This document shows positions 25,311 to 34,092 of a DNA stretch of 64,000 bases, piece by piece; the stretch's first letter is position 1, and every line of letters starts with the position of its first letter. The position numbers and the translations under genes were made by a program. The stretch is from assembly GCA_046542315.1 (NCBI GenBank), contig JBKHBO010000003.1:16465-80464 (forward strand). The letters are read 5' to 3'. This DNA is from PWPR01 sp046542315. GTDB taxonomy: Bacteria > Bacillota > UBA994 > PWPR01. The notes under the pieces were generated by a model, which worked only from the letters and a program-made list of their open reading frames with translations, made no database searches and was not told where the DNA came from.

Positions 25311-26129
25311 GTGAGTAACATTAATATACATTGGTATCCAGGTCACATGAATAAAGCAATGAACAACATAAAAGACCTTGTAAAACAAGTAGATGCTGTT
25401 GTTGAAGTTAGAGATGCAAGAATACCTATGACTAGTAGTAATCCTGAATTAAGGTCAATAATTAATGGTAAGCCTCTTATAATCATTCTTAATAAGTCTG
25501 ACTTAGCTAGTAAAGAGGGAAACGAGATATGGCTTGAATGGTTTGATAAGACAAACCAACAAGTTATAGTAACAAATAGCAAAAATAATAAGAGGCGCAA
25601 AAATGATTTAAAAATGATTGCTAGTTATGCAGAGAATTTTGTTAAGAAGAGTAGAATCACAAAAAAGCCTTTACGTATTCCAAGAATATTGATTGTAGGA
25701 ATTCCTAACGTTGGGAAGTCATCAATAATCAACTATTTAACTGGAAGAAAAGCAGCAAGGATAGGTGCAAAGCCAGGACTTACTAGAGGTAAACAAATGA
25801 TCACAGTTGCTGATAAAATTCAAATAGTTGATACTCCAGGGGTTTTATGGCCTAAAATCGAGAATAAAGAAGATGGTATAAAGCTCGCATCAACGGGAGC
25901 AATAAAAGATACAAACTTTGAGATTGATGACATAATTGAATTTATTGTAAGCCTAGTAGATAAAGAAGTTTTTTGGTATGATTATGTAGAGAATTTCGCA
26001 AAAAATAGGAATTTTCTTTTGTCAGAAGATAGATATGATGTAAACAGAGCAAAGCAAACTATATTGCTTGAATTCCAAGAAGGAAGTCTTGGTAAATTTA
26101 CTCTAGAGAGACCAAAAGATGAATTTTAA
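25311..26129 (+). CDS. rbgA: Ribosome biogenesis GTPase RbgA (YlqF)
   Basis: Circularly permuted GTPase needed late in 50S assembly. The order of G motifs is permuted: G4 ILNKSD first, then G1 GIPNVGKSS and G3 DTPGVLWPK. The N-terminal IHWYPGHMNKAM is the family mark and the C-terminal region holds the rRNA-binding helices. Up to 272 aa. Start is uncertain: GTG 25311 sits inside the AAAGAGGTGA ribosome site, whereas ATT at 25320 is 6 nt downstream of GAGGTG and would begin exactly at the conserved N-terminus. No in-frame ATG lies before the conserved residues. Confidence 0.93.
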   Translation: MSNINIHWYPGHMNKAMNNIKDLVKQVDAVVEVRDARIPMTSSNPELRSIINGKPLIIILNKSDLASKEGNEIWLEWFDKTNQQVIVTNSKNNKRRKNDLKMIASYAENFVKKSRITKKPLRIPRILIVGIPNVGKSSIINYLTGRKAARIGAKPGLTRGKQMITVADKIQIVDTPGVLWPKIENKEDGIKLASTGAIKDTNFEIDDIIEFIVSLVDKEVFWYDYVENFAKNRNFLLSEDRYDVNRAKQTILLEFQEGSLGKFTLERPKDEF

Positions 26130-26898
26130 CAAAAAAACTATTAAAGAGATTAATCATATACTCAAAGCTAGAAGATTAGAAGATGATTATAGAAATATCA
26201 TTGCAACTTTAGTAGGTGATGATAGAAAAGGTGTTCAAAAACTATGTGAGAGAGAATTGAAGTATCTAGATCAGCTTGAAGAAGAAAAAAAAATGTGTGA
26301 AAAAATGTTTTCTTTTGAAAAAGAACTAAACTTCAAAGGTTATAATTACATAGCAGGAATAGATGAAGCTGGTAGAGGACCACTAGCAGGTCCAGTCGTA
26401 GTAGCTTCAGTCATATTAGGAGAGCTTGAGCCTGATGTTTTATATCAGGACTCTAAAATAATTTCACAGAATAAGAGAGAAAATTTGTATGATTATATTG
26501 TCAATAATTCAATTAGTTACTCAATAAGTGTAATTGACTGTAAAAGAATTGATGAAGTTAATATTTTAAATGCAACATTAGAAGGCATGAGAGAATGTGT
26601 AGTAAACTTAAAAAAACAACCTGAATATGTTTTAGTAGATGGCAATATGAAAATACCTAATATCAAAGTCAACCAAAATAACTATATAGGCGGTGATGCA
26701 AAAGTAAGGGTTATCTCAGCAGCATCAATATTAGCAAAAGTTTATAGAGATAGGATAATGACTGAGTTTGATAAGAAGTATCCGCTATATAAATTTGCTA
26801 AGCATAAGGGTTATGGAACACAAGAACATATAGCTTTAATTCAAAAGTATGGACCTTGTGAGATTCATAGACAAAGTTTTTTAAGTAATATTTTATAA
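26119..26898 (+). CDS. rnhB: Ribonuclease HII
   Basis: Removes RNA from RNA-DNA hybrids and single ribonucleotides from DNA. 259 aa, including an N-terminal extension of about 70 residues as in Bacillus RnhB. The catalytic acids are in GIDEAGRGPLAGPVV, YQDSKIIS and VLVDGN, with SAASILAKVYRD and KGYGTQEHI also present. It overlaps rbgA by 11 nt. Confidence 0.96.
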   Translation: MNFNKKTIKEINHILKARRLEDDYRNIIATLVGDDRKGVQKLCERELKYLDQLEEEKKMCEKMFSFEKELNFKGYNYIAGIDEAGRGPLAGPVVVASVILGELEPDVLYQDSKIISQNKRENLYDYIVNNSISYSISVIDCKRIDEVNILNATLEGMRECVVNLKKQPEYVLVDGNMKIPNIKVNQNNYIGGDAKVRVISAASILAKVYRDRIMTEFDKKYPLYKFAKHKGYGTQEHIALIQKYGPCEIHRQSFLSNIL

Positions 26899-26941
26899 AA
26901 GTTGTTAGTGAAGTTGAAATATAAGTTTAGGAGGAATAAGG

Positions 26942-28258
26942 GTGGCAGCTGAAACTTTTAAGGGGGGAATACACCCTCCAGAGCACAAAGAATATACAGA
27001 GGATTTAGCAATTGAAAAATTGCCTTTGCCTAAAACTGTAGTGATTCCACTTCTTCAACATATAGGAGCACCTTGTGAGCCAATAGTTAAAGTGAAAGAT
27101 CATGTTAAAGTTGGACAAAAGATTGCTGAGATGCAGGGATTTGTATCTGCACCAATCCATGCTACAGTTTCTGGAATTGTCAAAAAGATTAGTGACAGGG
27201 AAATTTCAAGTGGGAATAAAACTCTTTGTATTGAGATTGAAAGTGATGAGAAAGATGAGTGGATACAAGAACCAATAAATCGCTCTCTAGAAGATTTGAG
27301 TCCTGCTGAAATTATTAATGTGATGAAAGAAGCTGGAATCGTAGGTATGGGTGGAGCAGGATTCCCTACACATGTTAAATTTTCTTTACCAGAGGATGTA
27401 AATGTAGACACAATAATATTGAATGGAGCAGAATGCGAGCCATATTTAACATGTGATTACAGATTAATGATGGAACATGGAGAAGAAGTTGTTTTTGGTT
27501 TAAAAGCAATGATGAAAGCAATAAAGATTAATAAAGGAATAATTGCTATTGAAAATAATAAACCTTTAGCAATAAAAACCATGCAGGAAATAACTAAAGA
27601 CATAGATGAAATTAGAGTAGTAGCTTTAGAGACAAAATATCCTCAAGGTGGAGAGAAACAGCTTATTGATGCTGTACTTAAGCGCCAGGTTCCATCGGGA
27701 AAATTACCAATGCATATAGGAGTAGTAGTCAACAATATACATACAGCGTACTCTGTGGGGATGGCTGTTAAAACAGGACTACCATTAGTGGAAAGAGTTT
27801 TAACAATAAGCGGTCAAGGAGTTAATGACCCTAAGAATGTGCTTGTCAGATTCGGTATGTTGTATGAAGATATATTACAATACTGTGGCGGGTTGAAAGA
27901 GAATACTAAAAAAGTAGTAGTAAGTGCTCCTATGACAGGTTTTGCACAATATAGATTAGATTTTCCAATCGATAAAAGAATCTCCGGTGTTGTAGCTCTA
28001 ACAGATAATGAAATTAATATGACTCCTGAAAGCATATGTATTAGATGTGGAAGATGTGTAGATGTGTGTCCTATTAATTTAGTACCTAGTAGACTAGATA
28101 AACTTGCACGATTAAAAAGATATGAACAGGCTGATGAATATAACATAATGGATTGTATAGAATGCAGCAGTTGTGCTTATATATGTCCTGCTCATAGACA
28201 CTTATTGCAATCTATTGTAAGTGGAAAAAATGCTGTTAGAGCAATGAAGGACAATTAG
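26942..28258 (+). CDS. rnfC: Electron transport complex subunit RnfC
   Basis: Peripheral NADH/NAD+-reacting subunit of the Rnf complex, which oxidises reduced ferredoxin, reduces NAD+, and pumps Na+ or H+. 438 aa. N-terminal RnfC domain (FKGGIHPPEHKE), flavin/NADH-site motif GMGGAGFPTHVK, GAECEPYLTCD, and two ferredoxin motifs CIRCGRCVDVCP and CIECSSCAYICP. Start GTG 26942 after AGGAGG. First gene of rnfCDGEAB, an order typical of clostridia. I could not find a convincing promoter in the 43-nt gap before it. Confidence 0.97.
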   Translation: MAAETFKGGIHPPEHKEYTEDLAIEKLPLPKTVVIPLLQHIGAPCEPIVKVKDHVKVGQKIAEMQGFVSAPIHATVSGIVKKISDREISSGNKTLCIEIESDEKDEWIQEPINRSLEDLSPAEIINVMKEAGIVGMGGAGFPTHVKFSLPEDVNVDTIILNGAECEPYLTCDYRLMMEHGEEVVFGLKAMMKAIKINKGIIAIENNKPLAIKTMQEITKDIDEIRVVALETKYPQGGEKQLIDAVLKRQVPSGKLPMHIGVVVNNIHTAYSVGMAVKTGLPLVERVLTISGQGVNDPKNVLVRFGMLYEDILQYCGGLKENTKKVVVSAPMTGFAQYRLDFPIDKRISGVVALTDNEINMTPESICIRCGRCVDVCPINLVPSRLDKLARLKRYEQADEYNIMDCIECSSCAYICPAHRHLLQSIVSGKNAVRAMKDN

Positions 28259-28270
28259 GAGGGGATATAT

Positions 28271-29179
28271 ATGGATTTAATAATAACTCATAGTCCTCAC
28301 TTTAGGACTGATCAAACAACGAAGAAAGTAATGATTGATGTTTTAATTGCTTTAACACCAGTAAGTATTGCTGCTGTTATATATTTTGGGGTAGAAGCTT
28401 TAATCCTTATGTTAGTCAGCATGTTTACAGCAATGTTAACTGAATCATTTTTATACAACAAAAAAGAAGGAATTTCTGAAGTATTCAAAAATATGTTTGG
28501 AGATGGTAGTGCGGCTGTAACCGGATTAATATTTGCTCATGTAGTATCACCTCTTTTACCAATATGGATAGCTATATTAGGATCCTTTTTTGCGATATTT
28601 ATTGGAAAATATGTATTTGGTGGTATTGGGAGTAATACATTTAATCCAGCATTAGTGGGTAGAGCAATTTTAGTTGCCTCATTTCCTGCTCAAATGACTA
28701 CTTGGTTAAATCCTATTGATGCTGCAACAGGAGCTACACCTCTAGTTACAGGAACTGCTGATAAATTACCAATGTTTTTAGGTATGATAGGTGGTAGTTT
28801 AGGTGAAACTTCTGCATTAGCTATATTAGTTGGAGCTGCTTACTTACTTTATAAGAAACACATTACCTGGCACACGCCAGTTGCTTTTGTAGGTAGTGTA
28901 GCAATATTATCTTATGTATTTGGAGTAGATCCAATTTATGCTATTTTAGCTGGTGGTGTAATGTATGGTGCATTCTTTATGGCAACGGATATGGTTACAA
29001 CACCTATAACAAGAAAAGGACAGTTTATTTTTGGTCTAGGTTGTGGATTGATAACCATAATTATAAGAGAGTTTGGAGCTTTGCCAGAAGGTGTTATGTT
29101 TTCAATATTAATAATGAACTCATTAACTCCTTTAATTGATAGATTGGTAAAACCTCGTTTATTTGGAGGTGGGAAATAA
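28271..29179 (+). CDS. rnfD: Electron transport complex subunit RnfD
   Basis: Integral membrane flavoprotein of Rnf. 302 aa with about eight to nine hydrophobic segments. It should carry covalent FMN on Thr156 in AATGATPLVT, the site modified by ApbE in characterised RnfD. NTFNPALVGRA and FMATDMVTTPIT are further marks. AGGAGGGG ribosome site. Its TAA overlaps the rnfG ATG by one base. Confidence 0.96.
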   Translation: MDLIITHSPHFRTDQTTKKVMIDVLIALTPVSIAAVIYFGVEALILMLVSMFTAMLTESFLYNKKEGISEVFKNMFGDGSAAVTGLIFAHVVSPLLPIWIAILGSFFAIFIGKYVFGGIGSNTFNPALVGRAILVASFPAQMTTWLNPIDAATGATPLVTGTADKLPMFLGMIGGSLGETSALAILVGAAYLLYKKHITWHTPVAFVGSVAILSYVFGVDPIYAILAGGVMYGAFFMATDMVTTPITRKGQFIFGLGCGLITIIIREFGALPEGVMFSILIMNSLTPLIDRLVKPRLFGGGK

Positions 29180-30681
29180 TGGGTAAAGCATTAAGATTAG
29201 TAGGAGTTTTAACTGTTATATGTGTAATCTCTGCCTTGCTGTTATCCTATGTATATAATGATGTTGCTGCGCCAGCAATAGCAGCAAGAGAAAAAGAAGA
29301 AGCAATTAGTGTTGTGAAAGAGATTGTACCAGATGCTGATGATTATGAAATAGTTCAAGATGATAATGGGAAAATAAAGCACTATGAAGTAATAGTAGAT
29401 GGAAAGGTAGAACAAGTAGCAATACCTGCTGAAGCTACTGGTTTTGCAGGACCAGTAAAATTACTTGTAGTGACCGATATGGATGGAAAAATTACTGGAG
29501 TATCAGTAGCTGGCCAGTCGGAGACACCAGGATATGGTGATAAAATCCTTACTGAGCCATGGTTTATTGAACAGTTTGAAGGCATGAGCCTTATAGAGAA
29601 TGAGTTTGTTGTAGGATCAGACATCGATGCATTGGCAGGTGCTACTGTAACCTCAGGAGCTGCTGGAAGAGCAGTTCAAAATGCTGCTGAATATTTCATG
29701 GTTAATTTCATGGAGGGTATGGAAGAAGAACTTGCAGAACAAGAAAGACAAGATGCCTATGACAGTATGAAAGAATTATTACCAGACGCTGACGACTTTG
29801 ATTATGTAAGTAATGAAGATGGAGAAACTCTCTATTATACTGCATTACAGGAAGGAGAAGTTTATGCGTATGGGTTTATAACTGAAAGTAAAGGACTAAA
29901 TGGTCCAGTAGTTATATTGACAGTTACAGATACAGAAGGCGTCATAATTGATAATAAAGTTATTAGCCAAGTTGATACACCTGATTATGGAGATAGAATT
30001 ATTGATGAACCTGAATTTATGGAACAGTTTATTGATATGAGTTTATCTGAAGACACATTTGCCATTGGAGATACCATTGATGGACTTTCGGGTGCAACTG
30101 TTACTTCCACTGGAGCGACTAAAGCTGTCGCTAACGCTGCTAATATATGGGAGGAACATTTAGGAGATGGCACAAGTGCAAATCAAGAGAATGGCGTATC
30201 AGAAGAGGAGTCTACAGAAGAAGGGTCTACAAAAGAAGATTCAGAAGAAGATTATGATATTTCTTCATTAATGGACGAGCATCTTGAACAGATATCTGAG
30301 TATGAGAAAGAAAAAGTAGATGAAGGAACATATTATTTAGCCAAGAGTGATGATCAAACACAGGCAATTGGTATATTGACAAAAGCTGAAGGAATGCAAA
30401 GTGACATAGTAATGCTAACGATAACTGATATAGATGGAAATGTTATTGATTTGGTAGTAGTAGACCAAGATGATACTCCGTCTCTAGGTGATCAAATAAT
30501 TACAGAAGAGTGGTTTACTGATCAATATCAGGGATTGAGCTTAGTTGACTGTTCATTTGAAGTTGGTAGTGATATTGATGTAATTGCTAGTGTAACAATA
30601 ACATCAGAAGCAGCAAATGAGGCAGTTATCAAAGCATCTGAGATATTTAAAGACTATATCATGGAAGGAGCTGGACAATAA
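29179..30681 (+). CDS. rnfG: RnfG-type subunit with three tandem FMN-binding repeats
   Basis: Extracytoplasmic FMN-carrying subunit of Rnf, anchored by one N-terminal membrane segment (about residues 7-26). At 500 aa it is more than twice the usual 180-220. Three repeats are visible, at about 40-173, 190-325 and 365-495. Each begins with an acidic stretch, has a TPGYGD-like motif (ETPGYGDKI, DTPDYGDRI, DTPSLGDQI) and an attachment-type motif: DALAGATVTS (Thr156), DGLSGATVTS (Thr307), and the degenerate DVIASVTITS (Thr473). An acidic Ser/Glu linker (about 330-362) separates repeats 2 and 3. Repeats 1 and 2 should be flavinylated by ApbE; repeat 3 keeps the Thr but not the Gly-Ala before it. 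Confidence 0.92.
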   Translation: MGKALRLVGVLTVICVISALLLSYVYNDVAAPAIAAREKEEAISVVKEIVPDADDYEIVQDDNGKIKHYEVIVDGKVEQVAIPAEATGFAGPVKLLVVTDMDGKITGVSVAGQSETPGYGDKILTEPWFIEQFEGMSLIENEFVVGSDIDALAGATVTSGAAGRAVQNAAEYFMVNFMEGMEEELAEQERQDAYDSMKELLPDADDFDYVSNEDGETLYYTALQEGEVYAYGFITESKGLNGPVVILTVTDTEGVIIDNKVISQVDTPDYGDRIIDEPEFMEQFIDMSLSEDTFAIGDTIDGLSGATVTSTGATKAVANAANIWEEHLGDGTSANQENGVSEEESTEEGSTKEDSEEDYDISSLMDEHLEQISEYEKEKVDEGTYYLAKSDDQTQAIGILTKAEGMQSDIVMLTITDIDGNVIDLVVVDQDDTPSLGDQIITEEWFTDQYQGLSLVDCSFEVGSDIDVIASVTITSEAANEAVIKASEIFKDYIMEGAGQ

Positions 30682-31289
30682 TGCAAGAATTTATTCAAAA
30701 TATTAGAAATGGCTTAATTGATGAAAATCCAGTCTATGTTATGTTACTTGGTATGTGTCCAGCTATAGGTATAACAACAGCAGTAATTAATGGTATTGGA
30801 ATGGGTTTAGCTACAACTTTCGTTTTACTTGGTTCGAACATAGTAATATCTTTATTAAGAAAGATAATTCCAGAAGAAGTTAGAATACCATCATTTATTG
30901 TAATTATTGCAACCTTTGTAACAATCGTAGACTTGCTTATGGCTGCATATGCTCCTGACTTACATGGAGCATTAGGAGTTTTCATTCCACTTATAGTTGT
31001 TAACTGTTTAATTTTACAAAGAGCAGAAGCAAAAGCATCAAAAAGCAATTTGGTACAATCTATTGGTGATGCTTTGGGAATGGGTTTAGGATTTACATTA
31101 GCAATTACAATTTTATCATTCTTTAGGGAATTGCTTGGTAGTGGTTCGGTATTAGGGTATTCATTATTCTCTGATTTTGCACCACTTAGGGTGATGAATG
31201 AATCAGCTGGAGGATTTATTACACTTGCTTTAATCCTAGGATTCTTAAACTGGTATAAAGTAAGAAGTAAAGGAGGTAGCAAAGCATGA
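30681..31289 (+). CDS. rnfE: Electron transport complex subunit RnfE
   Basis: Integral membrane subunit, 202 aa, six predicted helices. NPVYVMLLGMCPAIGIT, LRKIIPEEVRIPSFI, FIPLIVVNCLI, and ALGMGLGFTLA are family motifs; with RnfA it forms the inverted pair of subunits that holds an intramembrane 2Fe-2S cluster (Cys in MLGMCP-like and VVNC segments). Overlaps rnfG by one base and rnfA by four (ATGA). Confidence 0.96.
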   Translation: MQEFIQNIRNGLIDENPVYVMLLGMCPAIGITTAVINGIGMGLATTFVLLGSNIVISLLRKIIPEEVRIPSFIVIIATFVTIVDLLMAAYAPDLHGALGVFIPLIVVNCLILQRAEAKASKSNLVQSIGDALGMGLGFTLAITILSFFRELLGSGSVLGYSLFSDFAPLRVMNESAGGFITLALILGFLNWYKVRSKGGSKA

Positions 31290-31864
31290 TAAAATCAATA
31301 TTAGTAATTTTAGCAAGTGCAGCTATAGTTAATAACTTTGTATTTAAACAAACCCTTGGTATCTGTCCTTTCTTAGGAGTTTCAAATAGAGTTGAAACCT
31401 CTTTAGGAATGGGAGCTGCAGTTACATTTGTAATGGCTATGGCTTCAGCAGTAACTTGGGCAATACAAGAATATATACTTAATGAGTTTGGGTTAGAGTA
31501 TATGCAAACCATCATGTTTATATTAGTAATTGCTACTTTAGTACAGTTAGTAGAAATGTTTATTAAAAAGAGTAGCCCAACACTTTATAAAGGGTTAGGG
31601 GTATTTTTGCCACTAATTACTACAAATTGTGCTGTGTTAGGTGTAGCTCTATTGAATATAAGATCTGAATATACTCTCTTTGAGTCTATTTTTAGCGGAA
31701 TAGGTGCAGCATTAGGTTTCACTTTAGCCTTGGTTTTATTAGCTGGGATAAGAGAGCGTTTAGATGAGTGCGAGCTACCAAAAGCATTTGAAGGTCTACC
31801 TATAGCGTTAATAGCTGCAGGCATACTGGCACTTGCATTTAGTGGTTTTCAAGGAATATTGTAG
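31286..31864 (+). CDS. rnfA: Electron transport complex subunit RnfA
   Basis: Integral membrane subunit paralogous to RnfE, 192 aa, six helices. NNFVFKQTLGICPFLGVSN near the N-terminus and LPLITTNCAVLGVAL in the middle hold the conserved cysteines of the intramembrane iron-sulfur site. Overlaps rnfE as ATGA; rnfB follows after 13 nt. Confidence 0.96.
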   Translation: MIKSILVILASAAIVNNFVFKQTLGICPFLGVSNRVETSLGMGAAVTFVMAMASAVTWAIQEYILNEFGLEYMQTIMFILVIATLVQLVEMFIKKSSPTLYKGLGVFLPLITTNCAVLGVALLNIRSEYTLFESIFSGIGAALGFTLALVLLAGIRERLDECELPKAFEGLPIALIAAGILALAFSGFQGIL

Positions 31865-31877
31865 GTGAGGTGAGATT

Positions 31878-32660
31878 ATGACTGAAGCTATTATAAGTCT
31901 AGGATCTTTAGGTCTTTTATTTGGTGTTTTATTAACAATAGCATCAAAGGCTTTTAGTATTGAAGCTGATCCTAAAGAAGAAATGGTGTTAGATGTTTTG
32001 CCAGGAGCTAACTGTGGTGCCTGCGGGTACCCTGGATGTAGCGCTTATGCAGCAGCTGTAGCAAGCGGTGAAGCAGATATTGATAAATGCCCTGTAGGTG
32101 GTCCAAAATTAGCAGCACAGATAGGATCAATAATGGGTAAAGAAGCAAAGGATCAAGAAAAAATAACTGCTACAGTAAGATGTCGAGGAGATAACACTAT
32201 AGCTAAAACTCGATATGAGTATGACGGCATTAAAACCTGTAGTGCAGCAGATGTTGTTGCACATGGATTTAAAGGATGTACATATGGGTGCTTAGGTTTA
32301 GGGGATTGTGTCGAAGTTTGTGAGTTTGACGCTATTCACATAAACGACAAAGGTATTGCTATAGTAAATGAAGATAATTGTGTAGGATGTAGAAAATGTG
32401 TAACAGCCTGTCCAAGAGATATAATTTCTATGGATCCAGGAAGAGAGCACGTTCATGTACTTTGCAACTCTAATGATAGAGGAGCAGAAGTCCGCAAAGT
32501 TTGTGCAGAAGGATGTATAGCTTGTAGAATATGCGAGAAGAACTGCCCAACAGGTGCAATAAAGGTTATTGATAATTTAGCTGAAATAGATTATGATAAA
32601 TGCATTAATTGCGGTTTATGTGCGAAAAAGTGCCCAATGAACACAATTTCAGTAGAATAG
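31878..32660 (+). CDS. rnfB: Electron transport complex subunit RnfB
   Basis: Ferredoxin-accepting subunit, 260 aa. One N-terminal membrane helix (about 5-25), the 4Fe-4S domain ANCGACGYPGC...CPVGG (Cys46, 49, 54, 71), then several ferredoxin-type motifs: CTYGCLGLGDCVEVC, CVGCRKCVTACP, CIACRICEKNCP and CINCGLCAKKCP. This extended multi-cluster form is the clostridial type. Last gene of the rnf operon proper; a strong hairpin separates it from apbE. Confidence 0.97.
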   Translation: MTEAIISLGSLGLLFGVLLTIASKAFSIEADPKEEMVLDVLPGANCGACGYPGCSAYAAAVASGEADIDKCPVGGPKLAAQIGSIMGKEAKDQEKITATVRCRGDNTIAKTRYEYDGIKTCSAADVVAHGFKGCTYGCLGLGDCVEVCEFDAIHINDKGIAIVNEDNCVGCRKCVTACPRDIISMDPGREHVHVLCNSNDRGAEVRKVCAEGCIACRICEKNCPTGAIKVIDNLAEIDYDKCINCGLCAKKCPMNTISVE

Positions 32661-32662
32661 AA

Positions 32663-32688
32663 ATAAGCGCGGATAAATCCGCGCTTAT
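32663..32688 (+). terminator. Hairpin between rnfB and apbE (terminator-like, no T-run)
   Basis: ATAAGCGCGGAT (32663-32674), loop AA, ATCCGCGCTTAT (32677-32688): a 12-pair GC-rich stem directly after rnfB. No run of T follows, so it may act as an mRNA-stabilising or processing element, or as a partial terminator that lowers apbE expression. Confidence 0.55.
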
Positions 32689-32708
32689 CTAATGATAGAG
32701 GGTGTAAA

Positions 32709-33737
32709 ATGAAAAAAACAGTGATAGTTATTTTAATATTATTTATATTTATTTTTTCAGCATGCACAAAAGAACTAGTGCATCATAATAAAAATTTTAT
32801 GGCAATGAGCACAGTTGTTACTTATCAAGCTTATGCTGAAGAAGGTATAAATGTTAATAGTATTATTAAGGAAGCAATTTTAGGCACAGAAAAATTAATG
32901 AGCAGAACAGATTCAGAAAGCGAAATATATAAAATAAATGAATTAGCAGGGTCTGATAAAAAAGTTGAAGTATCTGAAGATGTTAAAGAAATAATTGAAA
33001 CTTCTTTAATGTATCAAAACTTAACAAACAACTCTTTTAGAATAACGATTTATCCGTTGGTCGTTTTGTGGGATATTATGAATCCTGATGCACCAATACC
33101 AACAGACGAAGAGATTGAACAAGCAAAACAGCTTAGTGATACTAACAACCTTAGATATAATAAAGATGAAGGCACTCTTGCAATGATTGAAAAAGGTTCT
33201 GGAATAGACTTAGGTGGTATTGCTAAAGGCTTTGCTGTTGATCAGGCAGTAGAAGAACTAAAAGATCGAGGAGTAAGTCATGGCTTCATTAGTATTGGTG
33301 GGGGCGTACAGGCATTCGGAGGTAAAGAATCTGGTGACCCATGGGTATTAGGTCTACAAAACCCAATAACACCTCAAAAGGGCCATTTTGCTACTTATGC
33401 TACACAAGATGGTGCTGTAGTTACATCTGGTGATTACCAGAGGAGGAAGGTGCAAGATGAAGTAGTATATCATCACATTATTGACCCAGAAACTGGATAT
33501 CCCGTTCAACAAGGGCTTGCTGCTGTAACAATTTTCACTGATAATTCTACAGACGCTGATGCATATTCTACAGCTGTTTATATTATGGGATTTGAAAAGG
33601 GCTTAGACTTTGTCAATGAAAGAGAAGAAGTTGAAGCTATGTTTGTTTTTCATGATAAGACGGTTTATGCAACGGATGGAGTTAAAGATAAGATAAATGT
33701 AGTAGATTCGGAGTTTTATTTCGATGAGAATCGGTGA
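32709..33737 (+). CDS. apbE: FAD:protein FMN transferase ApbE, lipoprotein
   Basis: Transfers FMN from FAD to a Thr in Dxx(S/T)GAT motifs. 342 aa with a lipoprotein signal (hydrophobic residues 5-16, lipobox FSAC with Cys19), so it acts outside the membrane, where RnfG and the RnfD site are. Marks: FMAMSTVV, DLGGIAKGFAVDQAV, ISIGGGVQAFGGK, GDYQRR, and HHIIDPETGYPV with metal ligands. Its partners rnfD and rnfG are in the operon just upstream. It overlaps the next gene by 14 nt. Confidence 0.95.
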   Translation: MKKTVIVILILFIFIFSACTKELVHHNKNFMAMSTVVTYQAYAEEGINVNSIIKEAILGTEKLMSRTDSESEIYKINELAGSDKKVEVSEDVKEIIETSLMYQNLTNNSFRITIYPLVVLWDIMNPDAPIPTDEEIEQAKQLSDTNNLRYNKDEGTLAMIEKGSGIDLGGIAKGFAVDQAVEELKDRGVSHGFISIGGGVQAFGGKESGDPWVLGLQNPITPQKGHFATYATQDGAVVTSGDYQRRKVQDEVVYHHIIDPETGYPVQQGLAAVTIFTDNSTDADAYSTAVYIMGFEKGLDFVNEREEVEAMFVFHDKTVYATDGVKDKINVVDSEFYFDENR

Positions 33738-34092
33738 TAAAATTGTAGTGGTTCTAATTGTTATAAGCTTGATCGGTGTAGCATTTTACTGGTTTAATGG
33801 ATCTAATGATGATTTGAAATATGTAGAAGTATGGCAAGACGGTGAATTGTATGGCATATATGAGCTAAATGATGAAGATAATGAGATTCTAATAGAAGCT
33901 CATGATATGTTTAATCTAATAGTGATAGAAGAAGGATCAGTATATATGAAGGATGCTAATTGCCCAACACAACAATGTATTGCTCAAGGCGAAATTAATA
34001 GAGATAATCAGAGCATAGTATGTTTGCCCCATAAGATAGTAGTAAAAGTTGTGGATGAAAATAATTCTGAGGTGGATTTTATTGTCAAGTAA
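33724..34092 (+). CDS. NusG domain II-containing membrane-anchored protein
   Basis: 122 aa. One N-terminal membrane helix (about 6-24), then a NusG-II beta domain, with DANCPTQQCIAQGEI and IVCLPHKIVVKV as the family's conserved motifs (three Cys and a His that could be redox or metal linked). Function unknown. These proteins often sit between apbE and a Gx-type transporter gene, as here, and so are probably linked to extracytoplasmic flavin or redox metabolism. Confidence 0.85.
   Translation: MRIGDKIVVVLIVISLIGVAFYWFNGSNDDLKYVEVWQDGELYGIYELNDEDNEILIEAHDMFNLIVIEEGSVYMKDANCPTQQCIAQGEINRDNQSIVCLPHKIVVKVVDENNSEVDFIVK

Noticed and set aside
30734..31282. Minus-strand frame of 182 codons opposite rnfE
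   Set aside because: Shadow of rnfE, no ribosome site; similar shadows occur opposite other genes here.
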